Assembly: GCA_000720805.1 (NCBI GenBank)
Contig: JODI01000071.1
Location: forward strand, 1-44,794
Direction: 5' to 3'
Length of the DNA stretch: 44,794 bases
DNA from: Streptomyces violaceoruber
GTDB taxonomy: Bacteria; Actinomycetota; Actinomycetes; Streptomycetales; Streptomycetaceae
In this document: positions 27,057 through 37,603 of the stretch, in pieces
Numbering within the stretch: position 1 is the stretch's first letter
Layout: every line of letters starts with the position of its first letter
Made by a program: the position numbers and the translations under genes
Notes under the pieces: model-generated
Seen by the model: the letters and a program-made list of their open reading frames with translations, nothing else
Database searches by the model: none
What the model was told of the DNA's origin: nothing

Positions 27057-28301
27057 TCAGGTGGACGGGGCGATACGGCCCTTCGCGCGGACCGTGCGCC
27101 TGGGGCTGCGCTGGCCCACCGTCTGGAGGGCGCCCTCGAGTGCGAAGGTCGCGGCGCCCAGGCACACCGGGTCGGTGGGGATGGGGGAGAGGACGATCTC
27201 GGTGGCGGCCAGCGGCCGGGGCAGGGCGTGCCGGGCGACGGCCTCGCGCACCTCGGCCACCAAGGGCTCGCCGAGCGTGGCCGCGACCCAGCTACTGAGG
27301 ACGACCACCTCGGGATTGAAGAGGTTGATCAGGTCGGCGATACCGGCGCCGAGGTAGCGGGCGGTGTCGCGGACCACCTTCACGGCCACCGGATCACGGG
27401 CCGCGACCCCGCGGGCCAGTGCGTCGATGGTGGCCGTCTGGTCCTCCGGGTGCAGCAGCGTGCTGCCGGGGCTGAGCTCCCGCAGGTTCAGCATGATGCC
27501 GGGCGCGCCGACGTACGTCTCCACGCAGCCGTGGTTGCCGCAGTGGCACAGCCGCCCGTCCAGGACGAGCGTGGTGTGACCCCATTCGCCGGCGCTGTTG
27601 CTCACGCCCCGGTGCAGCCCGCCGCCCAGGACCAGTCCGGCGCCCACACCGGTCCCGAGGTTGACCACCACGGCGTTCCCGCGCCCGCGCGCGGCTCCGA
27701 ACCACAGCTCGGCCACCGCGCTGGCGCGCAGCGGGTTGTCCAGATACAGGGGGTAGGCGATGTGCTCGGTGAGCAGGTCCAGCAGGGGCACGTTGTGCCA
27801 GTCCCAGTTGGGCGCGTACTCCGAGATGCCGGTGGCCCGGTCCACCTGCCCCGGCACGCTCACGCCGACGCCGAGAACCCGGGCGCCCTCGATCCCGGCC
27901 TGCGCGACCACCGAGCCGACGGCAGCCGCGACATGGGCGACCACCTGCTCGGGGAGGCTCTCGCCGGGGCGCACGTCCTCGTCGGCGCGGGCCAGCACGT
28001 TCAGCGCGAGGTCGAACAGCTCGACATGGACGTACGTCTCGGCGATGTCGACGCCGATCAGGGCGCCGCCCGAGCCGTTGACGGCGACCAGGCCGCGGGG
28101 GCGGCCGCCGGCCGAGTCCTCGAACCCGACCTCCGTGATCATCCGGAGGTCGAGCAGTTCGCCGACGAGCGTGGCGACCGTGGCGAGACTCAGCCCGGTG
28201 GCCGCCGCCAGTTCCTGCCGGGAGGTGGGCGACGCGGCGATGATCTGGCGGAGCACCTCGTAGCGGTTCGCCGTGCGGATGTCACGTGAGGTGCGCTTCA
28301 C
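27057..28301 (-). CDS. ROK-family transcriptional repressor
   Basis: This 414-residue regulator has an N-terminal winged helix (TSRQELAAATGLSLATVATL, about residues 26-45) joined to a ROK sugar-kinase-like domain. The phosphate-binding loop LGTGVGAGLVLGG and the zinc site GEWGH...CHCGNHGCVE are intact. Such repressors release DNA when they bind a sugar or sugar phosphate. It lies next to the sugar ABC and beta-galactosidase operon and shares an upstream motif with it, so it probably represses that operon and itself. The start is GTG 28301; the ribosome site is weak. It is downstream of aldO on the same strand, after 114 bases. Confidence 0.9.
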   Translation of the reverse strand: MKRTSRDIRTANRYEVLRQIIAASPTSRQELAAATGLSLATVATLVGELLDLRMITEVGFEDSAGGRPRGLVAVNGSGGALIGVDIAETYVHVELFDLALNVLARADEDVRPGESLPEQVVAHVAAAVGSVVAQAGIEGARVLGVGVSVPGQVDRATGISEYAPNWDWHNVPLLDLLTEHIAYPLYLDNPLRASAVAELWFGAARGRGNAVVVNLGTGVGAGLVLGGGLHRGVSNSAGEWGHTTLVLDGRLCHCGNHGCVETYVGAPGIMLNLRELSPGSTLLHPEDQTATIDALARGVAARDPVAVKVVRDTARYLGAGIADLINLFNPEVVVLSSWVAATLGEPLVAEVREAVARHALPRPLAATEIVLSPIPTDPVCLGAATFALEGALQTVGQRSPRRTVRAKGRIAPST

Positions 28302-28381
28302 CGGGTCTGCCCCATCCCTTCAGCTCATGCCGGGACGACATCGGCACCGGCGCGGCGCCAGGCTATGGGCACTTCACGACT

Positions 28382-28415
28382 TTCGACAAGGGGTTAGGAA
28401 AGGGGCTTTATAAAG
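28382..28415. promoter_or_regulatory. Candidate ROK autoregulatory site
   Basis: TTCGACAAGGGGTTAGG at 28382-28398 is the partner of the motif before the sugar operon. AAGGGG is repeated 12 bases apart (28388 and 28400). The perfect palindrome CTTTATAAAG follows at 28406-28415, directly beside the aldO stop codon. The cluster lies 81-114 bases upstream of the ROK start and is very AT-rich for this genome. Confidence 0.55.
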
Positions 28416-31413
<2,998 letters not shown>

Positions 31414-31480
31414 CGTGAGGTTCCCCCCAACTTCTTTGCCACTGTGGCGAGTTGACCTCACTTGTGACTGCAGGAGACCC

Positions 31481-32959
31481 ATGCCCGACCTGCCGACTCC
31501 CCAGGACGCCGCCGAGGCAGCGCTGCTCTCCGAGTGCTGGGACGCCGTGCTCTCCTACGCCGACCTGTGCACGTCCGGCTCCACCACGGCCACCCAGCTG
31601 GCCACGGAGGCATTCTCCCTCGGCATGCGCGAAGCCCGCGAGGCGGAGTCCGCCACCGCCCGCGGCGCCGGCCGCCGCCCGGCCCGCCTGCCCAGGATCC
31701 CCCTGCTGCTGACCGCCGTACGCAACACGGCGGCGGCCTGGGAGGCCCAGGGCGACGGCCACAAGCTCGACCCCGAACTGCGGCTGTGGCTCAACTCCGA
31801 CAAGGCCGCCCGCTATACCGGCCCCCCGCTCAGCCGCCCGCTCGCGCTGCGCGGTCTGCGTGACCTGCAGGAACCGGACGCGGCCCTGCTCTGGCTCGCG
31901 GAGGTGGAGGCGCTGCCGCTGTCCGTCGTGGCCCGCCGGCTCGGTCTCGATCCGGCCGTCGTCGGGGACGAACTCGCCCAGGTGCGGAACCTGTTCCGGG
32001 ACCGCTGTCACCGCGCCCACCTCGACACACCGATGGACGCGCAGTGCCGCAGCTACGCCCGGCTGCTCGACGCGGTCACCCGCTCACCCGCCGCCGACAC
32101 CCCGAAGGACCTCTCCCGGCACCTCGCCCGGTGCGTGGGGTGCGCGGAGGCCGCCGCCTGTCTGCGGCTGCACGGCGGCGGACTGCCCGGGGCGCTGGCC
32201 GGCGGGGTGATCGGCTGGGGCGGCCTCGCCTACCTGGAGCGCCGCCGCCGGGCCGCCGAGGTGCGCCTGGGTGCCGGGCGCCCCGGCCCGGCCGACAGCG
32301 ACACACCCCCGAACCCCGGCGCCCACAAGGCACGCGCCGTGCGCAACGGCCTCCTCGTCGCGGCCGTCCTGGTGTCCCTGCTGGCGCTGGCCGTGTCGAT
32401 GATGCCGGGCGGCACCGACAACGGCGCCGCGCCGCCCGGTGACGCCGACCGTCAGCCGGTGGCCGGTCCCGGCGTCTCCCTCCCGTCGTCCACCATCGCC
32501 CGCTCCACCAGCTCCCCGAAGCCGTCCGACACCGCCCCGACGGCCAAGTCCGAGGCGCCGGAAGGCAGGAATCCCCGCACCACACCCCAGGGCACGGCCT
32601 CCTCCACCGCCCCGGGCGGCGGCTCCGAGGAGAAGGAGTCGCCGGCCCCGACCTGCCGCGTCACGTACGACCTGGTCAACCAGTGGCCCGACGGCTTCCA
32701 GGCCACCGTCACCGTCACCACCGAACAGGCCCTCGACTCCTGGCGGGTCGCCTGGTCCTTCCGCGACGGCCAGCGCGTCGGCCAGATGTGGGACGCCGGC
32801 TTCGTCCAGGACGGCTCCCAGGTCACCGCCACCGCCGCCGACTACAACAGGAAGGTCCCCGCGGACGGCTCCCTCGACTTCGGCTTCCTCGCGTCCTGGC
32901 AGGGCAAGAACTCCCCGGCGTACGACTTCAGGCTGAACGGGCAGAGCTGCGCGAAGTGA
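31481..32959 (+). CDS. Membrane-spanning ECF sigma factor-like / ZAS zinc motif / CBM2 fusion protein
   Basis: This 492-residue protein joins signalling and polysaccharide binding. Residues 1-180 are helical and sigma-like, ending in a region 4-type HTH (LPLSVVARRLGLDPAVVGDE, about 145-165). HLARCVGC (about 213-220) fits the H-x3-C-x2-C motif of ZAS anti-sigma domains. A span follows (NGLLVAAVLVSLLALAVSMM, about 288-307), then a Pro/Ser/Thr linker. A CBM2 domain (about 392-491) carries the paired cysteines and Trp residues of the fold (WPDGFQATVTV, WRVAWSF, SWQGKNS). Cytoplasm would hold the N-terminus and the CBM2 would face out. ATG 31481 follows AGGAGA. Fused ECF proteins of this general type are known in actinobacteria, but no role is established for this one. 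Confidence 0.82.
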   Translation: MPDLPTPQDAAEAALLSECWDAVLSYADLCTSGSTTATQLATEAFSLGMREAREAESATARGAGRRPARLPRIPLLLTAVRNTAAAWEAQGDGHKLDPELRLWLNSDKAARYTGPPLSRPLALRGLRDLQEPDAALLWLAEVEALPLSVVARRLGLDPAVVGDELAQVRNLFRDRCHRAHLDTPMDAQCRSYARLLDAVTRSPAADTPKDLSRHLARCVGCAEAAACLRLHGGGLPGALAGGVIGWGGLAYLERRRRAAEVRLGAGRPGPADSDTPPNPGAHKARAVRNGLLVAAVLVSLLALAVSMMPGGTDNGAAPPGDADRQPVAGPGVSLPSSTIARSTSSPKPSDTAPTAKSEAPEGRNPRTTPQGTASSTAPGGGSEEKESPAPTCRVTYDLVNQWPDGFQATVTVTTEQALDSWRVAWSFRDGQRVGQMWDAGFVQDGSQVTATAADYNRKVPADGSLDFGFLASWQGKNSPAYDFRLNGQSCAK

Positions 32960-33010
32960 GTCGTGGTGACCCGGCAGGCCGCCACGCCCGGGCCGTGAAG
33001 CCGTGAACGG

Positions 33011-33044
33011 AACGCCCGCCGGGAAGACCGAACCGGCGGGCGTT
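33011..33044. terminator. Bidirectional hairpin terminator
   Basis: AACGCCCGCCGG at 33011-33022 pairs with CCGGCGGGCGTT at 33033-33044 with a 10-base loop. It lies between the convergent CBM2-fusion and ChW-type genes. Confidence 0.8.
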
Positions 33045-33073
33045 GTGTCGGCGAGGTTCGACCGGACCTCGTG

Positions 33074-33129
33074 GGGCTTTCACCGGGCTTCGCAGGGCTC
33101 CACCAGGCCTCGCCGGGCTTCACCGGGCC
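33074..33129. repeat. Short 20-21-bp tandem repeat
   Basis: Units beginning GGGCTTTCACCGGGCTTCGC, GGGCTCCACCAGGCCTCGCC and GGGCTTCACCGGGCC start at 33074, 33095 and 33115. The array sits between the terminator hairpin and the stop codon of the ChW-type gene. Confidence 0.6.
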
Positions 33130-33132
33130 GTG

Positions 33133-34401
33133 TCACACGGTGAACCTGACGGCTTCGAGCCAGCGGTCCTTGTCCAGGCTGCCGCCGAATATGTACTTGC
33201 CGGGGGTGTCGCACCCCATGCCCAGCCATCCTCCGTCGCGAACCCACGCGTTCTGGCAGACGACGCCGTCGTTCACGGCGATGGCGAAGCCCGACATGTT
33301 CGGCGCGTCCTTCCGGGCGCTTCCGATGGAGAGGTCGACGCCGTCGACCGCACCCGTCCACGCGGTCGTCCAGCCGGCTTCCTGGATGAACTCGTTGGCG
33401 GACGTGCCCTTCGTGCCCGACACGGCGACATTGAGGGCCTTGATGGGCCGGTTCTGTCCCTCCGTGCCCGCCGTGGCGCCGTCGCACACCGGAGCCTGCC
33501 AGCCGATGCCCGTCACATAGGCCCGGTAGCAGATGTGCCGGCCCGGGCTCGCCGCGGCCAGCCGCTGGACGGCGAGCGCCGCGGTGTTCGGCGTGGGCTT
33601 GGGCGCCTGCTGCTTCGTCTGCCCGGTGCCGCTGGGGGACTTCTTCTGTGGCGGAGCCGGTGGCGGCACGGGAACCGAACTCGGCCGCTCGGGAACCGAA
33701 CTCGGCTTCTTCGCCTTGGGCTTCGCCTTGGCGGAGGGCTTCGCGCTCGTCGACGGCGGTGTGGGTCTGGCCGGGACGTAGTCGCCGCGCGGCGCGTCCG
33801 CGGACGCGCCGCCCAGGACGGTGTCGGACTCCGCGGACACCGACACGGTGTCCTTCTCCCGCTCGGAGTCGTTCGTGGCCCAGATCAGCAGCGGCACCGC
33901 GAGGAGAACCACGCCCGCGATGCCCGCTGCGGCGAGCAGCGGCTTCTTCGGGTTCCCGGAGGACAGTTCGCCCTTCCCGCGCGCTGTTCCGCCGACTAAG
34001 GGCACGCCCGCCACGGCCGCTGCCCGGGCGACCGGGGCTGCCACGGCGCCGGCCGACGCCGCCTGGGGCCGCGCGCTCGCGGACTCGGCTTCCGGCTGCG
34101 ACGACCGCTGCCGCGAAGCCGCCGCACCTGCCTCCTTCTCCTCTTCGGTCGAACCACCGGTGGTGCCGGACGGCGCGGACGCGGCTCCACCCGCCGAGGT
34201 GTCCGGTCGCGGCCGTGCCGTCGCCTCGCCCTCACCCCGAGCCGCCTTGGCGGGCTGGGGCGTGGCCGACGTGGACGTCGGGCCGGGGTCCGCTTCCACG
34301 GACCGCGGCCCGACCGCCCCTCGGACGGACGGCTCGCTCGTGGCAGCCGAGGAACTCTGCGACGATCCGTCCGGAGAGGACGGATTCTGTCGACCTGTCA
34401 T
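33133..34401 (-). CDS. Single-pass membrane protein with C-terminal ChW-type (hydrophobic W) domain
   Basis: The first 150 residues of this 422-residue protein are disordered and Ser/Ala/Pro-rich. One membrane span (PLLAAAGIAGVVLLAVPLLIWA) follows, then a Lys/Pro/Ser-rich linker. The last 140 residues form a domain with the GIGWQAP, AGTEGQNRPIKALNVAVSG and AGWTTAW patterns of clostridial hydrophobic-W repeats, which are linked to surface carbohydrate or cell-wall contact. Cysteines in ICYRAY, VCDG, VCQNAW and MGCDTP may form disulphides outside the cell. ATG 34401 was chosen over the adjacent ATG 34404 because AGGAG is better spaced. It converges on the CBM2-fusion gene, with a similar inside-span-linker-binding layout. 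No enzyme activity is evident. Confidence 0.78.
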   Translation of the reverse strand: MTGRQNPSSPDGSSQSSSAATSEPSVRGAVGPRSVEADPGPTSTSATPQPAKAARGEGEATARPRPDTSAGGAASAPSGTTGGSTEEEKEAGAAASRQRSSQPEAESASARPQAASAGAVAAPVARAAAVAGVPLVGGTARGKGELSSGNPKKPLLAAAGIAGVVLLAVPLLIWATNDSEREKDTVSVSAESDTVLGGASADAPRGDYVPARPTPPSTSAKPSAKAKPKAKKPSSVPERPSSVPVPPPAPPQKKSPSGTGQTKQQAPKPTPNTAALAVQRLAAASPGRHICYRAYVTGIGWQAPVCDGATAGTEGQNRPIKALNVAVSGTKGTSANEFIQEAGWTTAWTGAVDGVDLSIGSARKDAPNMSGFAIAVNDGVVCQNAWVRDGGWLGMGCDTPGKYIFGGSLDKDRWLEAVRFTV

Positions 34402-34510
34402 CATTCTCCTTTTGCTTTTCTACGACCCTGTCCACGATCCGACTCAAGTCGTGGAAGTCGGACCGTATCGACCGACGAGGCACGGCCGCCATCGGCGGTG
34501 CGACGAGGGG

Positions 34511-35122
34511 TCAGCTGAGGAGGATGTGCCGCAGTGTCCGGGTGAGCTGTTCGGTGAGCTGGTCGGGCGTCATCGAGGCAAGGGGTTCGGTCCGGGTGAC
34601 GTACCGGATGAACGCCACCCCGATCATCTGCGCCCCCACGAGCGCCACGCGCGTCTCCAGGTCGCCGTCGGGCGCGGCGGACGCACCGGGTGACAGGACG
34701 GACCGGTAGACGGCGGAGCTGTGCTCCTGCATCGCGACCAGGAGATGAGCGGCGGCGCAGTCGTCGGATGCCGCGCTGCGCAGCAGGGTGATGAGGTGGT
34801 CGCTGCCGGCGTCGGTCTCCAGCCGCCGTACGAAGGCGTGGGCGATTCGGTCGGGCAGCGTCTCCGGGGCACCGGCCGGGACGCGTTCCAGGTCGCGATT
34901 GCCCGGCACGGCGGCGAGGAACAGCCTTTCCTTGGACGAGAAGTGACGTGTGATCAGACCATGGGTGACGCCGGCCCGGCGTGCGATTTCGCGGAGGGTC
35001 GTACAGGCGTATCCGCGCTCGGCGAAGGCGTGGCGGGCCGCCTCGATGATGGCTGCCCGGTGTCCCTCGGGATCCCGCCGGCGCCTGCGCGGCTGCTCAC
35101 CGGTCGGCTCTGTGCGGCTCAC
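34511..35122 (-). CDS. TetR-family transcriptional regulator
   Basis: This 203-residue repressor has a basic N-terminal tail (PRRRRRDPEGH) and a clear TetR helix-turn-helix (TLREIARRAGVTHGLITRHF, about residues 41-60), followed by a helical ligand domain. GTG 35122 is preceded by AAAGAGG. A near-perfect TetR-type operator lies 66 bases upstream (35188-35209), so it is very likely autoregulated. The usual divergent target, such as an exporter or oxidoreductase gene, is missing: the next rightward gene is a NUDIX hydrolase 300 bases beyond the operator. Confidence 0.88.
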   Translation of the reverse strand: MSRTEPTGEQPRRRRRDPEGHRAAIIEAARHAFAERGYACTTLREIARRAGVTHGLITRHFSSKERLFLAAVPGNRDLERVPAGAPETLPDRIAHAFVRRLETDAGSDHLITLLRSAASDDCAAAHLLVAMQEHSSAVYRSVLSPGASAAPDGDLETRVALVGAQMIGVAFIRYVTRTEPLASMTPDQLTEQLTRTLRHILLS

Positions 35123-35500
35123 GACACCTCTTTCGTCAGGTGATCACGCCACGGCGGTGCAAAGCATCACCCGGCGCCGTCGCCAGGTTAGTATCCAATT
35201 GGATATTAACTTGGGGGATGGGAGCCCGTAGGTGCTGGGTGCTTTCCAAGGCCGCACCGGCCGACCCGGCGCCGATGATGCGGACACCGCCGCACCTGAA
35301 CGGCGCGGGGCGGCGGGACCGAGCCACAGTCCATAGGCAGGCTGGTTGTCACCGACGGTGTTGTGGGCGGTTGAGCCTGAGCGCGACAGGTCGACAACTG
35401 TGGTCATCCGTGTCCGGCCTCCCAGTTCTGGTTCTCCTGGGTCGGCCCCCGCGGGCTCAGAGAAGCGTCAACGTCAGTGGGCTCTGCCAGGGTGTGCGTC
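35123..35500. other. Gene-free interval with the TetR operator
   Basis: This stretch of 378 bases holds the operator of the TetR gene near its left end. Rightward from the operator I find only short open frames on both strands, none with a clear ribosome site or recognisable family. It may contain worn remains of a former TetR target gene, but no part can be named. Confidence 0.5.
35188..35209. promoter_or_regulatory. TetR-type palindromic operator
   Basis: TATCCAATTGGATA at 35192-35205 is a perfect 14-bp palindrome. It extends to a 22-bp TTA/TAA-flanked repeat (35188-35209) with one mismatched pair. The length, AT-rich core and position 66 bases upstream of the TetR start are typical of an autoregulated TetR repressor. 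Confidence 0.8.
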
Positions 35501-36004
35501 GTGGATGAACTGGTGGAGCGTGTCGACGATCAAGATCGTGTGCTGGGGATGGTGGTCAGCCGCCGGCAGGCCATCCAGGAGGGTTGGCTGCACCGAGTCG
35601 CCGTGACGGTGTGTCGTAATGAGCGTGGACGGATCCTCGTCCACCGACGGTCGGAGCAGGTATCGCGCTTCCCCGGGCTCTATGAGGTCGAGGTCGGTGG
35701 CGCCGCAAATGTCGGCGAGTCCTATGAACAGGCCGCCGCGAGGGAGCTGGCCGAAGAGCTGGGCATTCGTGCGCTGCCGCGCCTGCTGTTCACGTTCATC
35801 AACCGCAGCGGCTTGAGCCCTCACTGGCTCGGCGTGCACGAAGCCGTGGTGCCGGACGCCGTGGTCCCCGATCCCGATGAGGTCGCCTGGCACGACTGGC
35901 TGACCGAGCCGGAGCTGCGGTCGGCCCTGCTGGAGTGGCGCTTCACCCCCGACAGCCGCGAAGCCTTCAGTCGGTATTTGTCGTTCCGGACCGCGCGGTC
36001 CTGA
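35501..36004 (+). CDS. NUDIX hydrolase
   Basis: This 167-residue hydrolase has an intact Nudix box (GGAANVGESYEQAAARELAE then ELGI, about residues 63-86), which binds magnesium and cleaves nucleoside-diphosphate-linked substrates. The opening VDELVERVDDQDRVLGMV and SRRQAIQEGWLHRVAVTVC resemble the isopentenyl-diphosphate-isomerase-like subgroup often called YfcD-type. The substrate is unknown. GTG 35501 was chosen because it begins at the conserved family start; its ribosome site is weak (AGGGTG). An in-frame start at 35477 would add eight unsupported residues. It converges on a broken TniQ-like gene. Confidence 0.83.
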   Translation: MDELVERVDDQDRVLGMVVSRRQAIQEGWLHRVAVTVCRNERGRILVHRRSEQVSRFPGLYEVEVGGAANVGESYEQAAARELAEELGIRALPRLLFTFINRSGLSPHWLGVHEAVVPDAVVPDPDEVAWHDWLTEPELRSALLEWRFTPDSREAFSRYLSFRTARS

Positions 36005-36025
36005 CCTTGCCCATCACGCTCAGGC

Positions 36026-37470
36026 TCAGCGTCTGTCGATCTCCTTGGCCAGGTGCTCGGCGTGGTCTTCGAGCAGCAGCTTGAGGGCGCCGTAGTAGGG
36101 CTGGTGGTCGGCTTTGCGGAGCCAGTGGATGACGTTGTGCCGCTCCCGCGTCCAGACACCGTGTAGCACTGGATCGGGTGCGATGTGCGGTGGGCAGGGG
36201 GCGAAGTCGGGCTCGCCTTCGGTGGCGCGGGTCCAGATGTAGGAGCTGACGGCCAGGCGTCTGCGGTCGTCGCTGATGGGTTTTCGATGGCTTGTGAGGA
36301 CCGGGAGTTCAGCGAGGATGTGCTGCCAGTTCTCGGGTTCCAGGGTCCAAGTGGCGAGGGCTTCGCGTCGGTGCTGGTAATCGATGACAGGGCCGGCGAG
36401 GAGTTCGGCGGTGATGGCGTGAGGGCCTGCTCGAAGTCGCGCGCCGTGCCGCGAGTGCGGAGATGGCGGTTCAGCAGCTGTGTGTAGCCGTTCCTCTTGC
36501 CCTGGGGGTTGATCCCGAGGAACTGGGCGGCTTCGTCGAGACTGCCGCCGCGTGCACGCCGGACGAGGAAGGCCGCGGCGCTGCGTCGGCGCATCTTGGG
36601 CGCGATGGCCGAGAGGAAGTTGAGGTGATGTTCGGCGAGCGCTTGGGGCAGGAACGCGGGGATGTGTTCGGGTCGCAGGCCGACGCCGGTGGAGGGGAGG
36701 CGGAGTCCGCCTTTGCCGGTGCGTCGGAAGGTGGGAACGACCGTGTCGGCGGCGAGCTGGAAGCGTTCGGAGCATGCGCTGCGGTGCCTCTTGAAGTTCT
36801 TGTCCCAGATCAGGTGCCGTGTGGGCGGAATCCCGCTGCCGGTCCGGTTCTCCTCGGGCGCGAGCGCGGAGAGCGCCTCGCGCAGGTCGCCGGCGGCCAG
36901 GATGCGATCGGTGACCTGAAGGAGGCCGGCGCAGGCGAACGCGTCGACGGGTGCCCCAGTGGAGCGGTAGGGACGGGAGTCGGTTCCTTCGTGGACGGCG
37001 AGATGCCGGCCGACGGCTGCGGCGAGTTGGCGGGTGGTGCCGACCGCCTGGACGCGCGGCCAGCAGATCATGACCAGTCCCGCGAGCAGGATGAGCTCGG
37101 TGAAGTACTGCTGGGCCGGCCGTTTCGGCCCGCCCGGCCGGAGTAGTCGAAGGATCTTGTGCTGGAGCGCGAGCAGGGCGGGGCCGGGCCGGTGATGGTG
37201 CAGTGGGTCGTGCGCAAGCGGTGCCCCGCAGGGGGCACCGGGCCGGCTGGTCGGGATGTCCTGATCCGTGGAAGACCGGCAGTGGGAAGGGTGGACTCCG
37301 GAGGCGGCAGGAGGGCGAAACAACTGGGCTCTGCTGCTGAAGTTGACCGGTTTGTGGCGGTGGGGGCAGAGGTGGAGGTACTGGTGGAGTCCTGGGACGC
37401 GGCGGACGGTAGGGCGCTGGTCCTGGTCCCGGAGGAAGGCCGACTCGTGGCGGCGAATGGGGTCTGGCAT
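36026..37470 (-). pseudogene. Frameshifted TniQ-like transposition protein
   Basis: Two reading frames must be joined to rebuild one protein. From about 37470 to 36424 one frame gives CGAPLAHD, ALLALQHKILRLLRPGGPKR, QYFTELILLAGLVMICWPRV and LPSTGVGLRPEHIPAFLPQA. A shift near 36421-36423 (one base lost after FEQAL) moves to a second frame giving AITAELLAGPVIDYQHRREA, TWTLEPENWQHILAELP and SSYIWTRATEGEP, ending at 36026. The DYxxRR plus RW/NW pattern and the zinc-ribbon-like CPHRH...CGAPL region recall TniQ proteins of Tn7- and Tn552-like transposons in actinobacteria. The N-terminus also looks worn. No TniA or TniB partner is in the window, so this is probably a dead remnant. Homology is by eye only. 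Confidence 0.6.
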
Positions 37471-37603
37471 GCGGCGAGCGGTACGCGATCCCACGGTGAT
37501 CGGCTGTGCCGGGGCTGAGAAGGCATCGGAGGATCGAAAAGGGAGAGGGCCCGGCGCGATGCCGCACTGCCGGGCTCCGATGGGCCAAGCTCCGCGCGCC
37601 TGT

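Noticed and set aside
35140..35508. Open frames on both strands beside the TetR operator
   Set aside because: Neither has a ribosome site or family resemblance; one starts inside the TetR promoter region.
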